From Ensifer aridi (lineage in GTDB: Bacteria > Pseudomonadota > Alphaproteobacteria > Rhizobiales > Rhizobiaceae): a stretch of 64,000 bases of DNA. Position numbers and translations under genes: made by a program. A model generated the notes under the pieces. It saw only the letters and a list, made by a program, of their open reading frames with translations, had not been told where the DNA came from and did no database searches. Shown here one piece after another: positions 36,239 to 46,546 of the stretch (within the stretch, counting starts at the first letter, position 1; each line of letters opens with the position of its first letter). The stretch lies in contig NZ_LUAV01000016.1 in assembly GCF_002078505.1 (NCBI RefSeq), positions 226,364-290,363 on the forward strand. The letters run 5' to 3'.

Positions 36239-37396
36239 CTACGCCGGCCTGAGCGGCTTCGCGACCGCCACCTCCTTCAGCCACTCTAGGTAATAGGCAT
36301 AGACGAAGTGCAGCCCGATGCCACCGAGGACGAAGAGCGAGCCGATGATCGGGTTTCTGCCGGTAACGAAGAGTAGCACCTGGCCCGCCATCGCGAGGAT
36401 CGTTCCGAAGATGAAGACGGCCAGCGAATGGCGGCCGATCATCACCAGCGGGTGGCTGCTTTCGAGCCTCGTCAGCCGGCTGATGACCGGAACGATGGCG
36501 AGGAGATAGGCGAGCGCCAGGACGTGCAGAAGCCGCGTCAGCGACAGGAATGTCTTATCGAAGCCTGTGAGCACCGCCGGCAGCCCGAAGGAAAGGTCGA
36601 TGCTCCACCAGGAGAACAGCACCCAGAAGGCGGAAATCAGCAGATAGGCGGCGGAAAGACCGATGAGCCACGGACTTCGCGGCAGACGGCCACCCTGCCG
36701 GACATGGTTCATGCACAAAATGCCGATCACGAAAAGGAACTGCCAGGACCAGGGATTGAGGAACCAGTAGCCTTCGTCGAGGAAATTATATGGAACCAGC
36801 TTGAAGCAGCCCGCTGCGAGCCAGAGCGTTGCCGAAAGCGCGAACAGAAGGCGCGGGCTGGCTGCATTCAGCCAGAGGATTCCCGGCAGCAGGAGGAACA
36901 GCACCGCATACATCGACAGAATGTTGTTGTAGCCAAGCTGGTGACCGAGGAGCACCATGGCGACGATGCCCTGCTCCGCCTGGTCGACAATCGGGCGAAT
37001 GTTGATTTCGCCGATCAGATCCTGGCGGCCGAAATAGAGAGCACCGCCGGCGAAGATCGCGAGCGTCACGACGCTGGTCATGATATGCGCGACATAGAGC
37101 GTCAGCGCCCGCCGCCATATTTTCAGCGTGAGCGCGAGACGCGCGCCGTTCACGAACTTGCCCGCATAGGCCACTCCGACCGAAAGGCCCGAGATCAATA
37201 CGAAAGCCTCGGCCGAATCGGAAAAGCCGATGTTCTTGTGCGTCAGATATTCGAGATATTGGCCGGGCACATGGTTGACGAAGATGGTCAACAGGCAGAG
37301 TGCTCGGAAAACGTCAAGGCGTGTATCGCGGTACGTTGGAACCGCGTAGGCGACCTTGACCTGATCGTTGCCGGTCCCAAAAGTCTTTTGCAGCAT
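36239..37396 (-). CDS. opgC: OpgC-family acyltransferase (succinylation of periplasmic glucans)
   Basis: This inner-membrane protein of about 385 residues has roughly ten membrane segments. The N-terminal RLDVFRALCLLTIFVNHVPGQYLEYLTHKNIGFSDSAEAFVLISGLSVG is the OpgC/acyltransferase-3-like signature (SDSAE with conserved His). In Rhodobacter and rhizobia OpgC adds succinyl groups to osmoregulated periplasmic glucans. It lies about 185 bp after ndvB on the same strand, so it probably decorates the NdvB product and may be co-transcribed. The start is uncertain: ATG 37396 has only a weak ribosome site, and the frame is open to 37552. Confidence 0.85.
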   Translation of the reverse strand: MLQKTFGTGNDQVKVAYAVPTYRDTRLDVFRALCLLTIFVNHVPGQYLEYLTHKNIGFSDSAEAFVLISGLSVGVAYAGKFVNGARLALTLKIWRRALTLYVAHIMTSVVTLAIFAGGALYFGRQDLIGEINIRPIVDQAEQGIVAMVLLGHQLGYNNILSMYAVLFLLLPGILWLNAASPRLLFALSATLWLAAGCFKLVPYNFLDEGYWFLNPWSWQFLFVIGILCMNHVRQGGRLPRSPWLIGLSAAYLLISAFWVLFSWWSIDLSFGLPAVLTGFDKTFLSLTRLLHVLALAYLLAIVPVISRLTRLESSHPLVMIGRHSLAVFIFGTILAMAGQVLLFVTGRNPIIGSLFVLGGIGLHFVYAYYLEWLKEVAVAKPLRPA

Positions 37397-37580
37397 GCGG
37401 TTGTTATCCGGGATTTGGCGCCCCGCCCCACCCCTTGTTGAAACCGGACGCGTCCGGAACTCCCGGCAGCATCGATGAAAGCGCGGTCCCTGATGGGAAC
37501 ACGCCGCCGCAATTGAGGGCAAAGAAGAACCGGCCTCGCACGTTCGGTACAAAGCCGGTTCCTTCCATCAAATCCGGCGG

Positions 37581-40500
37581 TTACAGCAAAACCCCTTCAT
37601 GCGCGTTTTTTGTGACACTATTATTTATGCTGACGACCGGCTCACCACTTTTTGAATCTCGGCTGACGGAAATCCGGTGCGTCGTGCCGTTCACCCGCAC
37701 CTCGGCCGAATAGCCCGCCCAATCAGCCGGCAGGACGGGCCGGATCGCCAGCCTGTCGCCCCGCTTGCGAATGCCGAGGATGCCCTCGACGCCGGCGCGA
37801 TAGAGCCATCCGGCCGAGCCCGTATACCAGGTCCAGCCGCCGCGGCCGGCAAGCGCGCCTTCGCCGTAGATATCGGCGGCGACGACATAGGGCTCGACCC
37901 GGTAGTGTTCGGCATCCTCGCGGCTCAGCGCATGCGACACGGGATTGAGCATGCGGAAAGCCCGCCAGGCCTCCTCCGCCCGTCCCTGGGCGGCGAATGC
38001 CAGGACCACCCAGGTGGCCGCATGGGTATATTGGCCGCCGTTCTCGCGCACGCCCGGCGGATAGGCCTTGATATAGCCCGGGTCCTGCTTCGTCGTTTCG
38101 AGCGGCGGCGTGAACAGGCGAACGATGTGCTTCTCGGGGTCGACGAGCTCCGCCATCACCGCATCCATGGCGCGCATGGAGCGGTCCCGATCGCCTTCGC
38201 CCGACAGCGTGCTCCACGATTGGGCAATTGAATCGATGCGGCACTCGCGATTTTCCGCGGATCCGAGCGGCGTGCCGTCGTCGTAATAGGCGCGGCGGTA
38301 GTAGTCGCCGTCCCAGCCCGCCTGTTCGAGAGCGTTCTTCAGGGCCTCGACGTGCTTCTCCCAAAGCGTCACGCGTGGACCGTCCTTGCGCTCGCGCGCA
38401 TAAGGCAGGAACGTGCGCAGGGCGCCGGCGAGGAACCAGCCGAGCCAGACGCTCGTGCCCTCTCCGGCTTCGCCCACCCGGTTCATGCCGTCGTTCCAGT
38501 CGCCGCCGAGGATCAACGGCAGACCGTTCGCGCCGGTGCGCTTGATTGCAAGATCGAGCGCGCGGGCGCAATGCTCGTAGACGTCGCCGGTTTCGTCCGC
38601 GATTTCCGGCTTGTAGAAGCTGTCGTGCTGGCCCTCTTCGAGAGCCGGGCCGGTGATGAAGAACACCTTCTCGTCGAGAATGTCCTTGGTACCGGTGACC
38701 GCGCAATAATGCGCGACCGCGTAAGCCAACCATACGACGTCGTCGGAAATCATCGTGCGCACGCCGGCGCCGGTCCCCGGCAGCCACCAATGCTGCACGT
38801 CGCCCTCGACGAACTGCCTTGCAGCAGCATTCAGGATCTGCGCGCGCGCCAATTCCGGCCGATGGATCAGGAACGCCAGCGTATCCTGCAACTGGTCGCG
38901 GAAACCATAGGCGCCGCTTGCCTGATAGAAGGCCGAGCGCGCCATGATGCGGCAGCCGAGCGCCTGGTAGGGAAGCCAGTGATTGACCATGTGGTTGAAG
39001 GCGCGGTCGGGGGTGTCGACCTTCACGACGCCGGTGAAGTCACCCCAGAACGCCCTCGCCGTGTCGAGCGCCGCGTCGAAGGCGCTTGCCCTTAGTTCGG
39101 CGAGGATCGCCTGCACCTGATCGGCGCTGTCGACGTCGCCGAGGAAGAAGGTGACCTGTCCCTCCGCACCCGGCTCGATGGTGAGATCGGTTGCAAGCGC
39201 CGCGCAGGGGTCCCCGTCCACTTCCGTCGACCCGGCGAGTTCGGCGCCGGCAAGCACCGCCTGCGGCGCGAGGACTCCGCCCGCCCGGCCGAGGAACTCC
39301 CTCCGGCTCGCCGTGTAACCGGCAACGCTGCCGTCGATTGCAAAGAACGCCGACCGGCCCGCATAGTCGATGCTGTACGGGTTCATGGCGACGAGCGCCT
39401 GCGACGCCTCGTCCCAGGCGCTGAGCACGAACGGGGCGGTACGGCCGCGGTTGCTGCCGAGGACCCATTCGGCGTAGCCGTAGATGCGAAGCTTGCGCGC
39501 AGCCGAACCACGGTTGCGGATCCTGAGCCGCACCAGCTTGGCCGCCAGCGCCGTGTGCACCGTATGCGCGGCTTCGATCTCCAGCTCGTCCTGCGTGCTT
39601 TGGAACAGCGAATAGCCGAGGCCGTGACGGCTCTCGAACAGCACGGACTTGCGACGCGACAGGGCTGCGTAAGGCGTCAGCACCGCGCCGCTCGCCATGT
39701 CGCGGATGAAGATCGCCTCGCCGGGGCGGTTGACGACCGCATCGTTGGTCCAGGGCGTCAACTGATAGTCGCGCGAGTTGCGGCTCCAGGAGAAGGCGGC
39801 ACCTTCGGCAGAGACATGGAAGCCGAAATGCTCGTTGGAGATGACGTTGACCCAGGGATGCGGCGTGGCCTCGCCTCCGCGCAGCCGAACGACATATTCG
39901 CGGCCGTCCTCGGCAAAGCCGCCGAAGCTGTTCCAGAATTCGAGGCCGTCGCCTTCGACCTGGGCCGCCGCGCGCTCGCCGTCCTCCGCTGTGACCGGGA
40001 GCAGCATCGGCGCGCCTTCCTCCGTCTTCTCCGATGGCGTCGCATAGAGCGCCGTGGCGCGGGCGATCTGATCGGAGATCGTGCCGTTGCGCGCATGGAA
40101 GACGGCCCGCGACGCCGAGATCAGCGTCGACCAGGTTTCGGGCTCCATCAGGTCGCGGCGCACGGCGAAGATGTGCTGACGCGGGCCGTCGGATTGGCCG
40201 CGAAGCCTCAGATTCTCGCACATGGAATCGAGCGTGTGCTGCAGGTCCTGCGCATAGGAAGAGGCCCGCTCGTTGACGACCACCAAATCGGCGGTGATGC
40301 CGCGTGCCCTCAGGTATTCCTGTGCGCGGAGCGCCTCGCGGGCGATGCCGAGATCGCCGTCGTCGTTGATGCGCAGGCAGAAGATCGGGAAATCGCCCGA
40401 AATCGCCAGCGGCCACAGCGCCGATTGCGAGACAAGACCCGCCTTGACGGTCGCCGTGTCGGCGCGCAGGTGCATGTCCGGATAGACCAGGTAGCGGCCG

Positions 40501-43500
40501 AGCATCTGGAAGCTCGCGGCCTCCTGAGAGGTGATACCGACATGGCGCATCTGCACCTGGCTGCGGGTCCAGGCATGGATCAGCTCGTGATTGAAGGTTT
40601 CCGGATGCCGGTAGCGGTCGATCGCCCGATCGATGCCCTCGCGGTCGGGGGCTGCGATCGTCCAGAAGATGACGCTCACTTTCTTGCCCGCCGGAACCCG
40701 CACGACGCGACGGAGCGACATGATCGGGTCGAGCGTGAAGCCGTCCGTCCCGGAAAGCGTGGTGCCCGGATCGAAGGCCGCCGCCTCGCAGAGCGTGCGC
40801 CCTTGGCCGAGGAAGCGCCGGCGGTCCGTTTCCGCCTGCGTGTGGCGCTCGCTGCCGGCATTGTCGGTGACGAGATGCGCGACCTCCATGTCGGGATCGC
40901 CGGGGCTGCGCTTGTTGCGTGAAATCCGGATGACGTCGCCCTGCCGGCTGATCTCGGTGCGGACGAACATCTTCGAGAAGGCCGGGTGCGAACTGTCGGC
41001 GTCCTCGAAGGAGAGCACCGGTTCGGCATAGGAGGTCACTTCGACGAAGCGGTCCTCGGTCCCGGTATTGAGCAGGATCACACGCCGGCCTTCCGCATCG
41101 TGCTCGCTGGCGACGATGCATTCCACCTCACTCGTGAGATCGCCGACGGTCTTGACGAACTCGGCCTTGTCATCGCCGAAGCGCGTAAGGGTCTTCTCGT
41201 CCGGTGCGCGCCGCGGCTCGGCCGTGGTCGACCACCATTCCCCTGTCGTGATGTCGCGCAGGAAGATGAAGGTCCCCGTCCTGTCCTCGACGGGGTCCGC
41301 GTTCCAGCGCGTGACCGACTGGCCGTTCCAGCGGGCATAGCCTGCGCCGGTGGCCGTCAGCATGATGGAGTAGTGACCGTTGGACAAAAAGACCGTCTCG
41401 CGCTCCTGATTGAGCGGATCCTCGATGACCCGGACTTCCGGGCGCAGGAGATCGGCCTGGCCTTTGCCGAGGGACTCCGGCTCGCGCTTGGCCGCCATTA
41501 CCGGAATGTCGCGCGGCGCCTTCTCCTGCAGCAGGAGCTCGGCCGCCTCGATCACCGGATCGGCGTGGAACCACTCGCGAAGCTGTCCATTGAAGACGAC
41601 GTTCGCGACCGCGGCGATCGACATGCCGTGATGGTGGGCGTAGTAGTTGCGCACCACGGCGCATTTCTGCCCCTCCGGCACGCGCGTCGGCGTGAAGTCG
41701 ACGGCATCGTGGAAACCATAGGCGCCGAGCGCGCCGACTTCCCGAAGGCGCGCCAGATTGGCAAGCGCAGACTTCGGGTCGTACATGCAGGCGAGGATCG
41801 ACGCATAGGGCGCAATGACGGCATTCTGCCCGAGGCCGCGTTTAAGGCCGAGGGTCGGCACGCCGAAGTTCGTGTATTGATAGGTCAGCTCATGGTCGCG
41901 CGCGTTGAACGCCGCTTCGGAGATGCCCCAGGGCGTTCCGAGGCGACGGCCATGATTGATCTGCTCCTGCACCACCAGATTGTTTGTCTGGTTGAGGATG
42001 CCGCCCTGCCGCTCCTGCATCACGAGCGGCGGCATCAGATATTCGAACATCGATCCGGACCAGGAGACGAGCGCGCCGCGCGCACCGATCGGCACGATCG
42101 GCCGGCCGAGCTTGTACCAGTGCTCGGTCGGCAGGTCCCCCTTGGCAATCGCAAACAGGCTCGTCAGTCGCGCCTCGGATGCGAGAAGGTCGTAGCAGGC
42201 CTCGTCGAGCTCGTTGGCATTGACCCGGTACCCGATCGAAAGCAGCCGCCGCTCCGGCCGGAACAGGAAGCCGAAATCCATCGAGAAGGCGATGTCGCGG
42301 GCCCGTTCCTTGAGCACCAGCAGGCGCTGGCGAAGCGCCTCGATCGCGCCGAGATCGAAGACGCCGTCGGCGATGTGCGCCTCGCAGGTCGACACCAGCG
42401 AAGCCGCCCATTTCGCCACCTCACCGCTTTGCGCGCTGCGCACCTCATGGTCGAGATTGACGGTGAGCTTGTGCATGTCGCGCGCGAGCACCGCCAGATT
42501 GATGACACGGATGGAGGCGAACTCGTGCTCGCGCTTGACCGTGGCGAGCGCATTCTGGAAGCCGGCGATGCGCTCTTCGATCAGACGACGCAACGGCCTG
42601 ACCGTCTTGCGGTCGTCGGGAAGCTCGTCCAACGCTTCCTTCAGGATGGCGGCGACGTCGCCGATGCCGTCGAGATTGCCTTGGACATGGGCGGAGGGCG
42701 CTTCGGCCCATTCACGGCACATGGACGAAACGGCGATCAGATGGCCCGCGAGATTGCCGCTGTCGACGGATGAAACGTAGCGCGGCTCCATCACCTCGAG
42801 CGATCGCGTGCGGTACCAGTTGAAGAGATGGCCGCGATACTTCGGCATGCGGTCGATCGTGCCGATCGTCTGCTCGAGGCGCGTGATCGTCTCCTCGAAA
42901 CCGATCCAGCCGAAGGAGCGCGCCGACATCGCCGACAGGAGATAGACGCCGATATTCGTCGGCGAGGTGCGTTCCGCCAGCACCGGTTGCGGCGTCTCCT
43001 GGAAATTGTCCGGCGGCAGGAAGTTCTGCTCGGCGGTGACGAAGGTTTCGAAGTAGCGCCAGGTCCTCCGGGCGATCTTGCGCATATCGTTGAGCGCCTC
43101 GTCGGACACGACGAGCTGGTCCTCGGTTTCCGCCGACTGGCTGACGAACCATGCGACCGCCGGCGAGAGCGCCCAGATGAGCGCAAACGGGATGCCGATG
43201 AAAGGCAGCCCCGTGTCGGAAACGGCGGCCAGCGCGAGCGCAACGACCGACAGCGCCGGCGCCGTCCACATGGCGCGGAAATAGTCGCTGATCGAGCCGT
43301 GGCCGGCGCTCTGCACTTGCGCCGCCGTGCGCCATTCGAGCATGAGCTTGCGGCTGACGAAGGTCCGGTAGAGCGCGCGGACGACCGCATCCGCCATCAT
43401 CGCCGCATTGTGGGCGATGAAGACGATCCTAAGCGCGACTTGCGCATTGGCGGCGCGAATATCGGAGAGTACCGTGTGGAGATGGGCCCTGGCGACGATG

Positions 43501-46193
43501 TCGTTGCGCCGCGGCATGATCCCGTTGATCAGCGAGAGGGTGGGCGCGACGAAAAGGCTGAAGATCAGCACGATCTGCCAGATCAGTGCCTCGGCCGGCT
43601 CCATGTAGTACCAGCCCATGACTGAGGCGGCGAGCCAGGCGGCGGGAATGAGCGATCGGCGCAGGTTGTCGTACATCTTCCAGCGCCCGAGCATCGACAA
43701 TGCGTTTTTCGGATTGAAGATGTAGGGCAGGAGCTGCCAGTCGCCGCGGGCCCAGCGATGCTGGCGCGACATTTCCACCTCGTAGCGGATCGGGAAATCC
43801 TCCACGAGCTCGACGTCGGTTACGAGTGCGCAGCGTGCATAGGAGCCTTCGAGCAGGTCGTGGCTCAAGACCGCATTCTCGTCTATCCGGCCCTTCAGCG
43901 CAGCCTCGAAGGCATCCACGTGATAAAGGCCCTTGCCGGTGAAGCTGCCTTCCCCGGTAATATCCTGATAGACGTCCGACACTGTGAACACATAGGGGTC
44001 GATGCCGCGATTGATCGTGAAGATGCGCTGGAAGGCCGAGGCCTCGCTGCCCGTTGTCAGCGACGGCGTGACGCGCGGCTGCAGGAGGCTGTAGCCCGTC
44101 ACGACGTCCTGCGTCTCCGGGTTCACCACCGGCCGGTTGATCGGGTGGTAGAGCTTGCCAACGAGCTTGGTTACCGCGTCGCGCATCAGGCGCGTATCGG
44201 AATCGAGCGTCATTACGTACTGCACGCCCTCCGGCACCGTATTGGCGCCCGGAAGGAACGAGGTATCTCGGTCGCCGCGCAGCAGCAGGTTGAGTTCGTG
44301 CAGCTTGCCGCGCTTGCGCTCCCACCCCATCCAGGCGCCCTCTGCCTCGTTGAAGAGGCGGCGGCGGTGCAGGAGGAAGAAGCGCGTCTTGCCGTCATAG
44401 GCATAGCGGGCGGCAAGCGACGCGACCTCGCGCTTGGCATAGTCGAGCACGTCCGTATCGGCAGGGCTCTCCTCGAATTTGCTGTCTGCCCAGTCGCTTA
44501 AGAGCGCGAAATAGATCTCGCCGCGCGGATTGGCGAGATAGTGAACCTCGAGATTGCGCACGAGTTCATCGACATGGTCGCGCTTGGAGATGAGGCAGGG
44601 CACCACCACGAGCGTGCGGGCATCTTCCGGAATGCCGTCGAGAAATTCGTAGCCGACGAGCCGCGAGGGTTTGACGAAGAGCGTGATGAGCGTGTTGAAC
44701 AGACCCATCGCACCTTCGGAGGCGGGCAGCGCGAAGAGCAGGAGCATGATGAGCTTGGCGCCGCTCGGAATGTCCATCGGACTGACGAAGGCGTAGACAG
44801 CGACCATCGCCAGGATGGTCAGCAGAATGTTCGGCCCGGCGATCGCGAACCAGTCCAGCTTGCGGACGAAACGGATGAGATGCTGGAACAGCGACGGCGA
44901 ATAGCCGATTCTCTCCTCCAGCGCTTTGCGCTGTTCGCCGACGAGAAAGGCGCCGACATTCGGCTCCTGCAGCGGCGCCTCGACGGCTGCGGCCGCCTTC
45001 GCCTCCTCGACCATTTCGATGGCAATCTCAGTGACTTCGTGTTCGCTGTAGCCGGAGCGGCGGGCGAGCTTCTCGATGGTGTCGCGGTAAGTGTTGCGCG
45101 AGCCGAAATCGAGCGCTGCATAGTCCGATCCCTCGCGCAACGCCGCATCGATCTTGCTTACGCTTTCGAACCAGACGGCCCAATCCGTATCGTCGATCTC
45201 GCGCAGGCTGCGGATGATGTTGCTCATCGTCGCGTTGCCGGACGACAGGCGGTTCTGCTCCGCGACCAGCGCCTCCTCGACGTCGGTGCCGCGCCTTTCG
45301 AGCCTCTCCTCAATCCAGGCTATGACGGCGCCCGAGGTTTGCGATCCGTCGCGCATACGGTAGAGAAGCTGGGCGATGAAGGTGTTGTCGGCGGCAAGCG
45401 CCTCGGATTCGGCCAGCAGCGCCCGGCACCTTTCCGGATCGCTCAGCCGGATGATCTGGTCGGCAACGTCGTTCGCCTTCCGCCGCATGCCGCGCGAACG
45501 TTCGACCCGGATCGCGATCCGCCGCAGGTTTTCGATGAGGACGAAGCGCAGGATCGAGGGGAGCGCCCACAATTCGCCGATCTTGAAGGTCTCGTGCTCC
45601 TGGAAGCCCTCGACCATCGCGGTGATGCTTTCGCGCGAAACGGCGCTGTGCGTGTGAGCGACATAGAGCCAGGCCAGCGCCATGGTGCGCGGAATGACCG
45701 TTCCGGATACCGAGAGCGTCGGCAATTGCCGGTAGAACTTGCGCGGGAAATCGCGCCGGACCTCCTGGATCGCCTCCTCGACCACATGGTGGTTGTCAAG
45801 CAGCCATTCGGCGGCCGGCGTGATCGAGGCGCCCGCCTCGACGTCGGCGGCCGTCGCCCGGTAGACGCGAAGGATTTCCTTCTCGTTCTCCCGATGACGG
45901 GCGCGGAACTCGAAGGAGAAGAAACCCGGCAGTGAGGAAACGCCGCTCTTGGCGAGGCTTGCACCGCATGCGCGAAGATCGTCGATCGAGAAATAGGTCG
46001 AGCGGATCGAATCGTTATAGTCGATCTGCTTGGCTTCCGGTTCGCGCGGTGTATTGGACGGCGTTGTGTGCTGGAGCATGGGTACGGATTCTGGTTCCAC
46101 CCGGGCTTGATCGGCCCGGTTCTCGTTGTTCTGCCGGAGTGGCTGCGACCCTGAGGATCCAAGCGTCGCCGGTGCGTTCCTAGACACGGTCAT
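37581..46193 (-). CDS. ndvB: Cyclic beta-1,2-glucan synthase
   Basis: This giant inner-membrane enzyme of 2870 residues makes cyclic beta-1,2-glucan from UDP-glucose. Membrane segments lie near residues 440-500 and after the glycosyltransferase. The GT84 domain has DSDTR near 663 and QHRWARGDW near 811. Two large beta-rich regions follow. The C-terminal GH94-like phosphorylase domain has GGDWNDGMNRVG near 2564, thought to control ring size. ATG 46193 has a strong GGAGGGGG; an in-frame ATG at 46079 gives 2832 residues, the length I recall for S. meliloti NdvB. The reading frame is intact over 8.6 kb. Confidence 0.97.
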   Translation of the reverse strand: MTVSRNAPATLGSSGSQPLRQNNENRADQARVEPESVPMLQHTTPSNTPREPEAKQIDYNDSIRSTYFSIDDLRACGASLAKSGVSSLPGFFSFEFRARHRENEKEILRVYRATAADVEAGASITPAAEWLLDNHHVVEEAIQEVRRDFPRKFYRQLPTLSVSGTVIPRTMALAWLYVAHTHSAVSRESITAMVEGFQEHETFKIGELWALPSILRFVLIENLRRIAIRVERSRGMRRKANDVADQIIRLSDPERCRALLAESEALAADNTFIAQLLYRMRDGSQTSGAVIAWIEERLERRGTDVEEALVAEQNRLSSGNATMSNIIRSLREIDDTDWAVWFESVSKIDAALREGSDYAALDFGSRNTYRDTIEKLARRSGYSEHEVTEIAIEMVEEAKAAAAVEAPLQEPNVGAFLVGEQRKALEERIGYSPSLFQHLIRFVRKLDWFAIAGPNILLTILAMVAVYAFVSPMDIPSGAKLIMLLLFALPASEGAMGLFNTLITLFVKPSRLVGYEFLDGIPEDARTLVVVPCLISKRDHVDELVRNLEVHYLANPRGEIYFALLSDWADSKFEESPADTDVLDYAKREVASLAARYAYDGKTRFFLLHRRRLFNEAEGAWMGWERKRGKLHELNLLLRGDRDTSFLPGANTVPEGVQYVMTLDSDTRLMRDAVTKLVGKLYHPINRPVVNPETQDVVTGYSLLQPRVTPSLTTGSEASAFQRIFTINRGIDPYVFTVSDVYQDITGEGSFTGKGLYHVDAFEAALKGRIDENAVLSHDLLEGSYARCALVTDVELVEDFPIRYEVEMSRQHRWARGDWQLLPYIFNPKNALSMLGRWKMYDNLRRSLIPAAWLAASVMGWYYMEPAEALIWQIVLIFSLFVAPTLSLINGIMPRRNDIVARAHLHTVLSDIRAANAQVALRIVFIAHNAAMMADAVVRALYRTFVSRKLMLEWRTAAQVQSAGHGSISDYFRAMWTAPALSVVALALAAVSDTGLPFIGIPFALIWALSPAVAWFVSQSAETEDQLVVSDEALNDMRKIARRTWRYFETFVTAEQNFLPPDNFQETPQPVLAERTSPTNIGVYLLSAMSARSFGWIGFEETITRLEQTIGTIDRMPKYRGHLFNWYRTRSLEVMEPRYVSSVDSGNLAGHLIAVSSMCREWAEAPSAHVQGNLDGIGDVAAILKEALDELPDDRKTVRPLRRLIEERIAGFQNALATVKREHEFASIRVINLAVLARDMHKLTVNLDHEVRSAQSGEVAKWAASLVSTCEAHIADGVFDLGAIEALRQRLLVLKERARDIAFSMDFGFLFRPERRLLSIGYRVNANELDEACYDLLASEARLTSLFAIAKGDLPTEHWYKLGRPIVPIGARGALVSWSGSMFEYLMPPLVMQERQGGILNQTNNLVVQEQINHGRRLGTPWGISEAAFNARDHELTYQYTNFGVPTLGLKRGLGQNAVIAPYASILACMYDPKSALANLARLREVGALGAYGFHDAVDFTPTRVPEGQKCAVVRNYYAHHHGMSIAAVANVVFNGQLREWFHADPVIEAAELLLQEKAPRDIPVMAAKREPESLGKGQADLLRPEVRVIEDPLNQERETVFLSNGHYSIMLTATGAGYARWNGQSVTRWNADPVEDRTGTFIFLRDITTGEWWSTTAEPRRAPDEKTLTRFGDDKAEFVKTVGDLTSEVECIVASEHDAEGRRVILLNTGTEDRFVEVTSYAEPVLSFEDADSSHPAFSKMFVRTEISRQGDVIRISRNKRSPGDPDMEVAHLVTDNAGSERHTQAETDRRRFLGQGRTLCEAAAFDPGTTLSGTDGFTLDPIMSLRRVVRVPAGKKVSVIFWTIAAPDREGIDRAIDRYRHPETFNHELIHAWTRSQVQMRHVGITSQEAASFQMLGRYLVYPDMHLRADTATVKAGLVSQSALWPLAISGDFPIFCLRINDDGDLGIAREALRAQEYLRARGITADLVVVNERASSYAQDLQHTLDSMCENLRLRGQSDGPRQHIFAVRRDLMEPETWSTLISASRAVFHARNGTISDQIARATALYATPSEKTEEGAPMLLPVTAEDGERAAAQVEGDGLEFWNSFGGFAEDGREYVVRLRGGEATPHPWVNVISNEHFGFHVSAEGAAFSWSRNSRDYQLTPWTNDAVVNRPGEAIFIRDMASGAVLTPYAALSRRKSVLFESRHGLGYSLFQSTQDELEIEAAHTVHTALAAKLVRLRIRNRGSAARKLRIYGYAEWVLGSNRGRTAPFVLSAWDEASQALVAMNPYSIDYAGRSAFFAIDGSVAGYTASRREFLGRAGGVLAPQAVLAGAELAGSTEVDGDPCAALATDLTIEPGAEGQVTFFLGDVDSADQVQAILAELRASAFDAALDTARAFWGDFTGVVKVDTPDRAFNHMVNHWLPYQALGCRIMARSAFYQASGAYGFRDQLQDTLAFLIHRPELARAQILNAAARQFVEGDVQHWWLPGTGAGVRTMISDDVVWLAYAVAHYCAVTGTKDILDEKVFFITGPALEEGQHDSFYKPEIADETGDVYEHCARALDLAIKRTGANGLPLILGGDWNDGMNRVGEAGEGTSVWLGWFLAGALRTFLPYARERKDGPRVTLWEKHVEALKNALEQAGWDGDYYRRAYYDDGTPLGSAENRECRIDSIAQSWSTLSGEGDRDRSMRAMDAVMAELVDPEKHIVRLFTPPLETTKQDPGYIKAYPPGVRENGGQYTHAATWVVLAFAAQGRAEEAWRAFRMLNPVSHALSREDAEHYRVEPYVVAADIYGEGALAGRGGWTWYTGSAGWLYRAGVEGILGIRKRGDRLAIRPVLPADWAGYSAEVRVNGTTHRISVSRDSKSGEPVVSINNSVTKNAHEGVLL

Positions 46194-46546
46194 GTGCCCC
46201 CTCCGCCGTCATCGTCCCAGGAAGCGAGAACCGGCGGAAACAGGCGCCGGCCGGGACTTGGAGCCTGGAGATCGCAAAGCCGGCGGCGCGCTGGTTTTCA
46301 CGGCCGCGTGGTGCATGAAGATGGCATTTTTTAGCCGTAGTGTCAGCAGCTTGCAAGAATCGCGAGCATTGCTTCCGGCGAATTGCCGAGGGTAGAAGCC
46401 GGAGGAGCCGGGCCACCCCGCGCCCTCCCTCGTCTCGATGAATATCCCTTTCAAATCCGCCCCTTCCCTGGTGCATGGCAGTATTCCTGGTCCGAAGGCT
46501 GAGGCTCATGGAAACCTTCCGCCGGACCTCCCCCGGCCGCGCCGGA
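46194..46546. other. Upstream region of ndvB, about 350 bp
   Basis: No gene supported. It carries the ndvB ribosome site (GGAGGGGG just upstream of 46193) and presumably the promoter, but no clear sigma-70 or stress promoter was recognised. The LysR gene on the same strand ends at 46547. Confidence 0.4.

Noticed and set aside
39040..42773. Several open frames of 450-700 codons on both strands within ndvB
   Set aside because: All overlap the intact 2870-codon ndvB frame and give Arg/Ala/His-rich translations without motifs.
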